Made by a program: the position numbers and the translations under genes. This document shows positions 9,883 through 21,053 of a DNA stretch of 64,000 nucleotides, piece by piece. Within the stretch, counting starts at the first letter, position 1. Each line of letters starts with the position of its first letter. Origin of the DNA: Arachis hypogaea (lineage: Eukaryota > Streptophyta > Magnoliopsida > Fabales > Fabaceae); NCBI RefSeq assembly GCF_003086295.3, contig NC_092054.1:16007878-16071877 (forward strand), in the 5' to 3' direction. The notes beneath the pieces were generated by a model. That model was given only the letters and a program-made list of their open reading frames with translations, searched no databases and had not been told where the DNA came from.

Positions 9883-11992
9883 TATAAATTTTAAACTCTA
9901 AAATTTTAAATCTAAATAAATTTTAAATCTTAAACTTTAAATTATAAATTTTAAATTATAAATCTAAATTATTAATATAAAATATAATAAATAAAGAATT
10001 AATATTTGTTTAATTAAAAAATACCGCATTTGTTTAGTTAATAAAAAATATTTAATGATGAGGCTATAATATTATAACTAAAAAAAATTAAGAGCATTGA
10101 ATATTTGTTATCAGCATGCACCAATCTTTCCTTGTCCAATAGGCTTGTGAATCTCCATCACTTTATAAGCATATCCCCATTGTTAAGGATAGGTAGAAAT
10201 TCGGTATTGAAAATATATTAGGTTCAGTTGGTCGTTAGAGAGAATCTAAGGATGAAAAGGACGGCTTTGTTGGCGCATATTATTGAATTTTATAATAAAT
10301 AGTCTTGTAGTGATGATAAAACCTCTTAATAATATTTTTTTTTCTTCTACATTTTTAAATAAAACAAAAATTTAACAAAATACAATATATATAAATTTAA
10401 TTATCAAATCAATTACTATATAATTTATGTATTTTTAGACATACATAAATACAATACAAAATCAACCACTAATGACTAAACAAATGTGTCACCTACCAAA
10501 TATAACAACCCAAACACCTCTATCCCATTTCACTCTACAAAGTACTGAAAGTAGGTAACAACACTCACACAACATTCATGTAAATCTCAATGAAAACCCC
10601 ATAGATATTCTCATTTCATTATCTTCTCTATCATCACAATTTTCTTTCTTCGATTAAATATTTATAAAAATCAGTAATTTACGTACTTTTAAATATTATT
10701 ATATTTTTTAATTTAATTTAAAATTTTCAATTCTTAAATTACCAAGTCAGATAGAATTAAAATATGTTTGTTTGCTGTAATAATTAAAATTAAAGATTTA
10801 AATTTTATAAAATTTTATGAACAATAATATTTTTTTATCAAAAAACGAACTAACTACCAATATAATTAATTAATAATTATAATACTACTTAGACTAATTT
10901 TTATATTAATAAATTAGAGCAAAAATAAAATAAAAATTCTAACATCTTTTAATCAATCATGTAATTTTTTTTATCAATCCACTCAAGTTAGTTTTATTTT
11001 GATTATCATGCATCCTCTTATCAATGCATAATTTTTTTTTTTAAATTCTAAGATCTTAGCTTTTTTTATTGTGTACTTTGTAGTCAAAATTTAAAAAAAA
11101 TATCATTTAACTAACAATCAAAATCTTTCCTTGGATGTAATAGAAGATTACTTGGGAATCATAATAGATCATTTCCTTTCTCTGAACTAAATAACATTTT
11201 CTTTTTTACCTGTTTTCTGACTAATTTTTCTAATCAATCCATAAAGATAGCTCAATAGGTAACAAACAAGTTAATGAAAAAAAAAGGGGTCACATGAGTG
11301 TCTCCGTATTAGTTTACATCTGTTCCATTTTTTATTGGTAAGCTGTTTAGAATTTTCTAATACATTCATAGCTTCTCTGAACCATTAGCTCTCTTTTTTA
11401 AATAAATAAATAAATAAATAAATTTTATTTTTTATTTTAAATATGTACTTGTTCACTTTTCTTTTGATTTCATCTTTACTAGCGCACTACATTATTAATT
11501 TGTGCACAAGTTACTCCATCCCATTGCCTAACACATTATTCTGTTAGCAATGGATGGCAATGGCAATGTTTTATTAGTTGAACGCAACAACACAGAAACC
11601 CAACAACAATAATAATAATGGCACTATTAGTATTAGCAACTCCAAAAACTGGGAAGAGGCAATGTACCTCATACAATGAACCAAGCAGAAAGCAATTATA
11701 TAGTTGGGTTGAAGCTGGGTTTAATCTGCTGAGCACATAAATCGAAGTATAGTTGCTTGTATTATATGTGCATGGGAGTCTGGCCATAAATCGCTATCCT
11801 TAGGTGTGTTTTATCACTTTATGTGTAGCATAGGAAAAGCATAAAATAAAAATATACGATAGAATCTATGATCTGAACCAAAAAAAATATGTAATATAAA
11901 TAACAAATTAGACATTTAGAAAATGAAAAAATAACTGTTAAATCTAAACAAAAATCTACAACTTTTAGATTGTGAGGCTGCTAGAACTAGAA
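9883..11992. other. AT-rich intergenic DNA
   Basis: No coding region, RNA gene or complete transposon could be supported. The stretch contains A/T homopolymers and a short AAAT run near 11400-11421. A less AT-rich patch near 10130-10290 may be a remnant, but I cannot name it. Confidence 0.5.
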
Positions 11993-12166
11993 CTATAGGA
12001 AATTGAGATCAATCAAGTCCAAGTACCCCAAGTCATCATAGTTTATTCCATTTGGGGCAAAGTTATCCAAGCCCACTCCATTTGGAGTGTATTCAAACTC
12101 AAGGTCTTCCAAACTCTCAAAAAACTTACTCAATATTAAGATTATTGCCAAAAAATTGAATTGCAT
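11993..12166 (-). CDS. Candidate 57-residue peptide with signal-like N-terminus
   Basis: An ATG at 12166-12164 opens 57 codons to a TAG at 11995-11993, with an in-frame TAA just upstream, so this is the only possible start. The first 13 residues (MQFNFLAIILILS) form a short hydrophobic stretch like a small signal peptide. The rest is acidic, rich in Asp, Leu and Asn, with two similar segments (TPNGVGLDNF and APNGINYDDL) and ends DLIDLNFL. The mature part is less AT-rich than its surroundings. I recognise no known plant peptide hormone family. It could be a real secreted peptide, the end of a lost gene, or chance. Confidence 0.3.
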   Translation of the reverse strand: MQFNFLAIILILSKFFESLEDLEFEYTPNGVGLDNFAPNGINYDDLGYLDLIDLNFL

Positions 12167-12475
12167 TGGAAATTAACATTAATAGTTATATTTTTAATAG
12201 AATGATGGTATTAACAGATACTAATATCACGAAGCTCAATTAGTTGATGATTCTGTAAGGATTGAAAAACTCAATTCTTGTAAGGGCAGATATAGATGCA
12301 ATTAATATAGAGATTTTTTCTAAACCATGTAACTGATGACACGTGGTTGCAATGACTTCATAATGATGCATGCTGTTCTTTTTTTTTTTTTTAAATCAGG
12401 CTTAGCTTTATAATCTTAGTGTTAAAAGTGATAATAATTAATAAATAGAGATATTTTAGATATAATAGAATTTAA

Positions 12476-12960
12476 GGTGAATGACCTTTATAAACCAAAG
12501 AAAAACCAATTTTATGTATATTTTTTAAATTCAAAAACGTTTGCAAGTTTTAATGTAAATCAAATTCATTGAATTCGAATTAGGCTTCATAGTACTAAAT
12601 TGAATCTACTTGATTCGAATTACTTGGTTTAGAATTCACATGTAAATCAAATTAAATGAATTCGAATTAGGCCAAATACTACTAAATCGAATCAATGAGT
12701 TTTGATTTAGCTCTCTTAGTAAATCGAATGGACAATGATTGTAATTGATTCAAATTTTTCTTATAATAAATCGAAACAAGCGGTTTCAATTTATCACCAT
12801 ACTAAATCAAATGAAATAGCTTCGATTTAGTACCATTGAGAGTCTTTAGTAAATCGATGCTAATGGAATCGATTTACTAACATTAGACCTATATATAGAA
12901 TTCGAATTCAGTTGATTCGAATTACAATTCAGAATTCCTAACGCCAATAATCCCCACCAC
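12476..12960. repeat. Left TIR and subterminal repeats of the Mutator-like element
   Basis: The outer ~170 bp is the inverted match to 38640-38806. Further in, 12550-12930 is built of diverged 30-50 bp modules of the type AAATCGAATT...GATTCGAATTA. Each is partly palindromic and they alternate in orientation. The 5' leader of the plant-mobile-domain gene follows. Confidence 0.75.
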
Positions 12961-13016
12961 AAACTACCCTCCTTGAAAACTTTTGAAAAAAACTCCAACA
13001 AAATTCAAATCTAAAC

Positions 13017-13088
13017 ATGGAGGACGATCCAAATCGTATCTATCGATTAGATGGAGTCGCACAAATTACTGGTGCCTTCCATGAAGAG
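13017..13088 (+). pseudogene. Exon 1 of a plant-mobile-domain (MAIN-like) gene
   Basis: An ATG opens 24 codons (MEDDPNRIYRLDGVAQITG...) and ends at GAG followed by the donor site gttagtg at 13089. The start resembles the MEDDPNRLYRLDGVAHI-type N-termini I recall for legume plant-mobile-domain proteins, annotated as MAIN-like or 'PP7 long form'. That family is often carried by transposons. The rest of the gene is missing: the CACTA at 13463 sits in the would-be intron, and after its right end only about 450 bp remain before the TIR. It is a deletion derivative. Confidence 0.6.
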
Positions 13089-13462
13089 GTTAGTGATTGA
13101 AAATTTTTGTTTTCAACATAATTTATTTAGTCATGCTAGTAATGTTAACATGCTTCATGGAGTAGTTGTTTACCGTTCTTAGTTAGAAATTAGAAAATTA
13201 ATTGTTTCAATATAAATGTTGGTTAGAAGTAATAAGCTATTAGTTGGTTAGATTTTAAGAACTTGAAATGGTACTTAAAAATGTTAGTTAGCATAATGAT
13301 TGTAGGCTCTGTTAGAAAGTTATTAGTTTTATATTCAGCGAGAAGTAGTTTAGGATTAGGATTCACTTTAACCCAACTGTTGCACTTGATTCCAAACTTC
13401 TAGAGAACTGTGATATGTTTTATACGTTAAAGAGAATTTTTTTTAGAGTAGTCACGTACTTA

Positions 13463-13915
13463 CACTACAAGAAAGTTTCAGAATAGCGACCGATTTTAGA
13501 GACCGAAAAAAAGGTTGCTAATAGCGACTGATTTAACGACCGATATAGGATTTCAAGGACAAAAAAAACGTTGGTCGCTAAATTACAATCAGCGACCAAT
13601 TTTAGTGACCAAAGAAATTGGTCACTAATAGTGACCAATTTAGTGACCGATAAGGCTTTTATACAAATAACATAAAGTTGGTTGCTAAAATCGGTCGCTA
13701 TTTTTTAACTTAGCGACCGAATTAGCAACTGAAATGAAGAAGTAACGCTTGGGATTGTTGGTCACAAAATCGGTCGCTATTTTTTAATTTAGCGACCGAT
13801 TTTGCAACTAACAGAAAAATAAGCTAAAAAAAATTGGTCGCTAACTCAGTCGCTAAGCTGGTGGTCGCTAAATCGGTTGCTAATCATTAAGATAGAGACC
13901 GATTTAACGACCGCA
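13463..13915. repeat. Left TIR and subterminal repeats of the CACTA element
   Basis: Starts CACTACAAGAAAG. At least ten diverged copies of (A/T)AGCGACCGATTT, or its complement AAATCGGTCGCTA, follow in direct and inverted orientation. In CACTA elements such arrays are the binding sites of the element's DNA-binding protein. Confidence 0.9.
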
Positions 13916-14267
13916 GTATAATAATGTTTTAACTAATTTAAAATATTTACTGAATTATTCTATCCTCACTAACCCTAACTCAGCCTCACCAGTCACCATT
14001 CTCACCTTCTCAAACAGTTACTGAGCTACACTTCTCCCCCTTAAACAGTCGTCGTCTTCTCCAATCTCGATGCCGTCGCCATCGTCTTCTAGACTCGCAG
14101 CCGTCATCGTCATCTTCTCCAGCTTCGGCACCGTCGCCATTGTCTTTTGGACTCAACATCTCGCGGTGCTTTCTCTTGCTTCTACAGCGACAAAGGTAGG
14201 GTTCTTAGCGAAGAGGAGTAGACCAAAGAGAACGTCTACATCAAGGTATCTCTCCCCTTCCCTTTCC
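13916..14267 (+). other. Gene-start-like sequence inside the CACTA element
   Basis: Pyrimidine-rich and less AT-rich than its surroundings, like a 5' leader. An ATG at 14070 opens a Ser-rich frame of 71 codons with no known domain. Near 14245 a possible donor (aag/gtatct) pairs with an acceptor (gtgtgcag) at about 24170-24178 across the inserted retrotransposon. The following segment (24179-24260) is rich in Glu, Lys and Arg codons. It may be the 5' end of a captured gene, which I cannot name. Confidence 0.35.
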
Positions 14268-15116
14268 CTTTCTGTAACATCCTAATATTCAAATTCTTAT
14301 GCTCGACCCATAAGTCAATGATATTACCGTGGTACGAATCTCAGGTGGATTATAATACATAATTTATAAGTATAATTGAAAGGAGTATTAAACGAGAAGC
14401 CTGAAAAGGAGTAAAAATAAAATTGCAAATTTGTAGCGCTCACATATCGACAACTAAAGATAAAGCGTCAAGTCGAAAGCGATATACAGTTAAAGGCATA
14501 AAGGAGAGTAAGAGAAGGACAGTATATAGATATATAACATAAGTAAATGGCCACTAGCCGCGACCCGCGAAGTTTAGGCTGGCTAGGGTACAGTATAACA
14601 GTAGTTGACAACAATATCTCCTAATCTCTCCCAAAAGAAACATAAGAGCCTCTATAGGCAAGTTCAAAAGAGTTCAATACATAATATAAGCTTTTTAAAA
14701 TAAAGGTGGAGAGATTCTAAGCAACATATAAAGTAGATAATATAAAAATCTTCGCCATCTCTCAGATGAACCACAGCTTACTTCTGAGCACCTGGACCTG
14801 CATCTGAAAAATAAGAGATATATACGGAATGAGAACCCCAACCCATGAGTTCCCAGTACGGTAAAAGTCTCAAATAAATACAATGCATTGTAATAAAAAC
14901 TCACTAAGCATCCTAAACTTTCTTTAACCAAATATTCATCCTATATTCTCGCTAATCCATAAATAGGTAACTGTCATAAGGGAATGCTAAATCTAATTCA
15001 TCTTCCTCCTGCTTCCCAACTTTCTAACTCTCCAACGAATCAGAATTAGAATCATAAACAAAACCATCACCAGTTATTATATCTCAACAATTCTATATCA
15101 ATACTTCATATCCTCA

Positions 15117-16112
15117 CCTGGAGCAAGTGAAATCACTTCATTGCGTCTACCCAGGGAGCCCAAATTACCTCATTCAATAATCATCATTTTAAATTAATCA
15201 TATCATTACTCCATCTCAACAAGAACAGCCCTCAGCGTCAACTGACACCAGCATGAGGGACCTCTCAGTTGTACAAACACAAGCAATACAGGCAAGTAAT
15301 ACACATTAAGGTACAAGTAGAACAAGTAGTACATAATCGGGTAACATAGCATATATGATATAGCAATCCAAAACAAATAGGCAAACCCAAACAATTCAAA
15401 CATATACAAATAATGTATACCTGCCCTCTGGCTGATGATATCATCTGTCGATTATATAGCCAACCCGACACGTCCTGGTAGCTAACCATGGACAGAAACA
15501 CCCATCGCAGAGCAAGTGGGCTTGAGCTACAACCCCCTTGCTACTACCCGCTCAACCCAAAGCCAGTGGAATAACCACTACTACGGCTACTACCCAGACG
15601 GGTGTTTAAAAGCTCAACTTGGAGCAAGTGGAATAACAACTACTACTGCTACTACCCAGGCATCACAATCTCTGATCTAGAGCAAGTGGGACGAACCACA
15701 ATCCTTGCTACTACCCAAGTATCACAATCTCTGACCTGGAGCAAGTGGGATGAACCAAAACCCTTGTTACTGCCCAGGATCTCAAAACATACATTCATTC
15801 AGTTTAAAATCAATCATCATTGTTATCAAATCTCAAACATTAACCTGGAGCAAGCGGAACGAACCACAACCCTTGTTACTACCCAGGTATCACAAATACA
15901 TATTCATTCATAATCACTCTTCATTATTACCTATTCTCAAATAATGACCCGGAGCAAGCAGGACGAACCACGACCCTTGCTACTACTCAGGTATCACAGA
16001 CATACATTCATTCAAAACTTCGTAATTGAACTCATTTATCATAATTCTCCTTCTCCATCTCATACCCGGGGCAAGTGGACAATGCCACTGTCTACTACCC
16101 GGGCACAGTCTC
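15117..16112. repeat. Array of hairpin-forming repeats in the LTR
   Basis: Seven or more units follow the pattern ACCTGGAGCAAGTGG(N)ACCCTTGCTACTACCCAGGT. The ends (ACCTGG/CCAGGT) and the inner blocks (GCAAG/CTTGC) are self-complementary, so each ~48-bp unit can fold back. The last unit is recast as ACCCGGGGCAAG...CTACTACCCGGG with compensating changes in both arms. Spacing is irregular, about 57 to 110 bp. Confidence 0.8.
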
Positions 16113-16129
16113 TCTATTGCGCCTTATTA

Positions 16130-16215
16130 CCATTAGGGAAAATCCGTGCCCTGTCGCCATTAGAGGATATCTGTGCCCTGTCACCATTAGAGGGTATCGG
16201 TGCCCTGTCACCCTT
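16130..16215. repeat. 27-bp tandem repeat in the LTR
   Basis: Three units of ATTAGAGGATATCTGTGCCCTGTCACC type stand in direct orientation. The same repeat is present in the other LTR at about 22858-22945. Confidence 0.8.
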
Positions 16216-16639
16216 ACAAATAACGAGAAAACACAAGCATATTCACATTCAACATTTTCCATCACTATTCATTTACCACATTCATTCATTAATCATATAT
16301 GCATCTCTAGCATACTTGCCACTTGTTCAAGCTTCCTCAATCAATCATAATCCTTTAATCATTAGTCATATACGTATCCATACTCAGCCATAATTCAATG
16401 CTTATCGCAGCCATCCGGCTCATAACATACACCGCACTTTTACCATCATTCTCAGCAACTCATACAATCATTATTCCTTATCATTCATCATTGATTCTCA
16501 CTTTACTTCATCCACAAGTTACCACATGTCCTAACTTCTTCTCATTACTAGGCATACTATAAAAATTTAGGACTCAAATGATGAAAATAGAGGCTTAGAA
16601 GTTTGAAATTCGGCTTTAAAAACTCAAAAATCAAATTTT

Positions 16640-16960
16640 GCTGAGAACGGGGTCACACGTGCGCGTCACCCACGGGCACGCGTGGGAAGAGGAGAAAAGC
16701 GGGTGGCGCGTAAGCGTCGCCCATGTGCATGCGTGGGAAGTAGAGAGGTAGGGTGACGCGTGCACGTCAGCCATGCGTACGCGTGGATGCGTTTTGTGCT
16801 CCTCGCACAAAAACGGCATGCTACCATCACAGCTCTTTGGAATTTATACTACGCACCTGCATCAATACAGCGATGCGTATGCGTTGAGCAGGCGCATGCG
16901 TGAGATAGTAAAAATCGTGGGTGACACGTGTGCGTCGGCCATGCGTGTGCGTCGGAGAAC
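16640..16960. repeat. CpG-rich minisatellite in the LTR
   Basis: Diverged units of about 30-60 bp are built on GCGTGCGCGTCACCCATGCG and ACGCGTGG. The stretch is markedly richer in CG dinucleotides than anything nearby. Only its beginning survives in the other LTR (near 23385-23437), where a deletion starts. Confidence 0.75.
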
Positions 16961-18660
16961 GTTTTACCAAAATTTTACTAAGTTTAAAAAGCTGCAGAAT
17001 TTTATTTTCAAACCTCAAACTTCCGCCGCACATAACTTCTTCTACAACATTCCTTTTTCAACCATTTCTGAACCATTGAAAAGATTGTTGAATGAACTTT
17101 CATAAAAATCCATTTTTGAAGAATTCCTAACTCCGAGGGCCGAGTTACGGACCTCCGAAGTTGGTCAAAAATTAGTTTTTACCCAAAAACAGAAATCACT
17201 AATTATTCCAATGTTCACAGGCCAAATTCATTTCCACTCATCCAAATGACCACAACCCAACCACATTCACATAATTACACTCAACCAAAACTAAACCTAC
17301 CTCATCTACACAATTCAATTCAATTTCGTCACCTTCCACTCCTAAATTCCTAATTTCTTATTATTCCACATTCCTCCCATTTATTCACACACTCAATATT
17401 CAATATCTATTCAATCTCATATGACATCACACAATACACACATCACTTACCTTCCTTACCTCTTTCTGGCCTCCGGCCCAAATTCACAATTTAAATGCAT
17501 ATTCCACAAACCAATATTCATTATCCAATTCATCAAATTCTCAACACACCAAACATAAAAATTCACACAATTCTCAACCAAATCATTAATTTACCTTACA
17601 TATCAACTATACATATTAGTACCAACCATTTACACAATCCAAACTTAATCCTATGGGAATCTAGCCTAGGAATTCTCATTACACCACACGGTACTTAAGT
17701 GAAACTTAAACCGTACCTATTGTAGCCAAAATAATTGAGCTTCTTCTTGGGAGTCTCCACCAACCCTTAGCTCCAAGCCTCACCAAGGCCCTACCAGCAA
17801 TATCAATCTTCCAAGTGTGCCCCAAAATCACCCAATACTCTAACATAATCAATTTTCACACTTATAATCAACATAGGGTTCATGAAATTAATAAATCACA
17901 AGGGTTAGAGAGTTTCTTACCTTAACCCATAAAATTGGTTGATGGAACTCACCATTGGCTCATACTAGAGCACTCCTAAATAACCAAAATCATAAAATTA
18001 CTCGACACCCATAACCAAACTCGAATTTAAGGGGGAAAACGAAAACTGGGCAGAAGATAGTGGAATAATCACCACAAAACTTAGATAGAATTGTAGCGGA
18101 TGAGAAGAGCGATGCGTGGCCGCAAACGTCTCGTCAATCGGAGTTCCGGAGAGAAAGTTATGGTGATTTGAAGTTTGATAAAGTTAGGATTTTCTCTCTT
18201 CTTCCTCTCTTCTCCATTTCAGCGCCCCACACCCTTTCTTTAGGGTTAATGAGCTGAAATTTTCATAACTAATATTTATATATTTTGGGTCTTGGGTCCA
18301 CTTGGGCCAGGTTCACTTGGTTTAGTCCGTTGGCCCAATTTTGGGCCAAAACCTTAAGATTAGAGTTTTTAAATCGTATATTAAATATTTCTATATTCCC
18401 AAATTATAAATTCTTATTTCTTAAAATTATTCACTTTTAATTAATTTTCTCAGCCACAGTACCGGACAGATCGCAGCCGGTACTGCCGGTCAAATTTTCA
18501 GTGCGCATCTTTACGCAGAAAACTATGTTTTCTGACTCAGAAAAATTCACTAAGTCTAAATATCATTTAAATTATCAAATTCCGATTGCTAAATTTTTTA
18601 ACCATATTCGCTCCTATTTAATTTATTATTTAATTAATTATGGTTTGACCGAATTTTACA

Positions 18661-18675
18661 TTCTACCCCCCTAAC
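18661..18675 (-). promoter_or_regulatory. Polypurine tract of the gag-only gypsy element
   Basis: The minus strand reads GTTAGGGGGGTAGAA immediately before the 3' LTR, the position of the plus-strand primer. Confidence 0.8.
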
Positions 18676-19789
18676 AGAAATTTTTGCCCTCGAAAATTCG
18701 ATCTGCCACCACGAGTACGTGAGCGTAGTCTGCCTTTATATCCAACACATAGTAGTCCCGAGGTCTTTTTACTTAGCGCACTTCCATTGCCGCACTCTGA
18801 TTCCTTTATCTTCGAGGATCTCGATTATTCGTCCAACGCCGACCAACAGCCTCGTTCATTACTTTTATCATCTTATCAACTCACATCTTATTAAATCTCA
18901 AATCATGTCATCAGTAATATCACCATCATCATTAATCATAGTCATCATCCCACATCATTATAATCAACTAAAAATCATCACCATGCTTTAATCATACTCC
19001 ATCCTTATCCTCTCTCTCTCTCTCAAGTCAATTACCACTAATCACAGCTCAACACCAAGCATAACCTCCAGACTTACTTTCTTATTCCCAAACCCTCGAA
19101 TTTATATATATAAATTGATGTTTTAAAGTCTTTGACTAATTAATCAAAACTCTCTTCGTTTTTAAAAATCAAATGAGTTTGAAATAACAAGTTAATAAAA
19201 TCATAAGAATCCGACCTTCTTTAATAATCTATAAAAGCATTCGAAACACATCTCTTTTGTTAAAGTTACTCAAATCAAAAATCATTTTCAAAATCATAAC
19301 CAACACTCTTTCAAATTCTTGAGAAAATTTCGACAGCAACTTCCCTAAAAACTGGAGTTTGCCACCCGTCACGGGTCCCCTCCTTTCAACCTCAACTCAA
19401 TTAAAACCAACATTTCAAATCAACGTTTCCCAATCCATCATTTAGGATCATTCCTTATCTATTTAAATCAAAGAAAACTAAAAGTTACGGATTCAATCCA
19501 TTTCACCAAAAATCTAGAAATCAACCAATAAAATAACAAACACAACATATCAATCTCAACAGAAAATCATTTACATCACAGGCATTTATCCATTTGTATT
19601 AATCTGCTAAACTTATCAGTTAGTCAAAGCCCAAAGCATTTTTGTTTAAAGCAAACCCCTACCCAGACCATCCGGTTTGGTTCTAAGTCTAATACTAAGC
19701 TCGACATTCCCAATTTTATTGTAAAGGTGGTATTATAAAATCATGCACTGTCCTTTAAGCCTGATTATTACAATTACCTCAATCTTACT
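18676..19789. other. Interior of the gag-only gypsy element without coding sequence
   Basis: This is where protease, RT and integrase would lie on the minus strand of a complete element. I find no RT, RNase H or integrase motif in any frame. It contains CT dinucleotide runs near 19012-19024. Confidence 0.6.
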
Positions 19790-20837
19790 GTCGTAATCAG
19801 CCCGCATCTTGACTTCCTCCTTGTTGGCAATTTCTTGATACATGCCCTGGTAACCCGCACTTGTAACATACACCTAACCCCAATCGGCACGGCCTATTTG
19901 GGTGATGACTTCCACATCTCTGATAGCTCGAAACATCTGAAGTAGCCACTGTCTATTTTCCCTTAATATTCCCTTGGGACTCCTTATTCGTTGCAAAGTT
20001 ATTCCGTCCTTGGGAAAAGTATTGTGTGTATCCTCTCTCCTTAAACTCTCGACCCCTTGGTGTGAATCCTTGGTTGTGCTCCCTATGACTTCCTTTCTCT
20101 GCAGCCACCTTTTTCACACACTCTTCAGCAACTCTGCTCTTATTCACCAACTCTGAGAAAGTTCGGATCTCCATTGGTCCCACTAAACTTAAGATATCGC
20201 TCTGGAGCCTTCCTTCATACTTAATACACTTCCATTCCTCGAAGTCTCCCGGAGCTCCCTGACATATGTGAGAAAGCCTGAATAGCTCCTCATATTTGTC
20301 TGTATACTCAGATACAGACATAGCACCCTGCTTCAGCTGCAGTAACTCAAGTTCCTTTGCTGTCCTTACAGAATTTGGAAAGTACTTCTTATAAAATTCC
20401 ACCTGGAAGGCATTCCAGGAAATAGGATCATCATCATGCTGCAGGAGGTGTCGTGTTCCCTGCCACCAATGCAACGCTTCCCCAGTGAGCAGATAGGTAG
20501 TAAATTCAACACACTACTCTTCAGGTACCAACTGCGCTTGCAGTGCTCGCTCCATAGCCTGAAACCAGGTATCGGCTTCAGTCGGATTGGTGGTTCCCTT
20601 GAACTTAGGTGGATTAACCTTTAAGAAGGTTGCCAGTGTCATCGGGCCCTGAGCTCCACTTCCGCCATTGCCATTATTATTTATCTGTTGCCCAAGAGCC
20701 TCTACTGTGGCCTGCATAGCAGCAGCCATGTTCTCCAATGCCGCAATGAAGTTTACCGGGTTATTCGGATTGGTTTCCGGTCCCTAAGTACTAGTACGAC
20801 CTCTCTCACGTCCCCGACCGCGTCCACAAGGTGCCAT
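19790..20837 (-). pseudogene. Gag of the long-LTR gypsy element, broken
   Basis: The minus-strand start is the ATG at 20837-20835, followed by an Arg/Gly-rich N-terminus (MAPCGRGRGRERGRTS). The capsid domain reads ADTWFQAMERALQAQ, ALHWWQGTRHLL, FYKKYFPNSVRTAKELE and LKQGAMSVSEYTDKYEEL, the classical plant gypsy gag signature. A CCHC zinc knuckle (CYKCGLPGHVSRNC) lies near 19815-19860. In-frame stops after the N-terminal tail (near 20785), at about 20511 and near 19950 break it. It would form the particle that packages element RNA. No protease follows. Confidence 0.87.
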
Positions 20838-21038
20838 CTGGTTCCTATACACACCAAACAATCGATATCAAGTTGATTAGTCTCAATATCGGAAGTCTAG
20901 TGCTTCAAAGTACCAAAGGTACACTCATGAACTTCATGCTAGACGTATCAGTCGGATACCCTAACTAGCACAAGCACAGACTCAGAGTATGCATTGAAGC
21001 ATAAGCAGTTCCATCCCTCAGGCTCACGAAGACGAACA

Positions 21039-21050
21039 ACTCTGATACCA
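21039..21050 (-). promoter_or_regulatory. Primer-binding site (initiator Met tRNA type)
   Basis: The minus strand reads TGGTATCAGAGT three bases after the 5' LTR. It is complementary to the 3' end of plant initiator methionine tRNA, the usual primer for this class. Confidence 0.9.
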
Positions 21051-21053
21051 TAA

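Larger units (their letters stand above)
14273..18660 (-). repeat. 3' LTR of the gag-only gypsy element (4,388 bp)
   Basis: The plus strand begins TGTAACATCC and ends TTTTACA. It matches 21054-24125 throughout except for a 1.3-kb segment (about 16702-17963) missing from the other copy. It contains an array of hairpin-forming repeats, a 27-bp repeat and a CpG-rich minisatellite, listed separately. Open frames in it are repeat artefacts and not genes. Confidence 0.93.

Noticed and set aside
11536..11787. 83-codon minus-strand frame with a hydrophobic, Cys-rich end
   Set aside because: No family resemblance, AT-rich codon pattern like the surroundings, and no supporting neighbour signals.
14695..15501. 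Hydrophobic minus-strand frames (61-78 codons) with counterparts at 21476-22191
   Set aside because: They lie in LTR sequence with no family resemblance, and the two copies differ in ways not expected of coding sequence. Probably chance.
15117..16112. CRISPR-like regular repeats
   Set aside because: Spacing is irregular, the spacers are themselves related, the genome is plant nuclear, and the array is inside an LTR.
15602..16393. Overlapping plus-strand frames of 90-150 codons in the long LTR, repeated at 22383-23123
   Set aside because: They run through the hairpin repeats on the strand opposite to the element. They resemble no protein and recur only because the LTR does.
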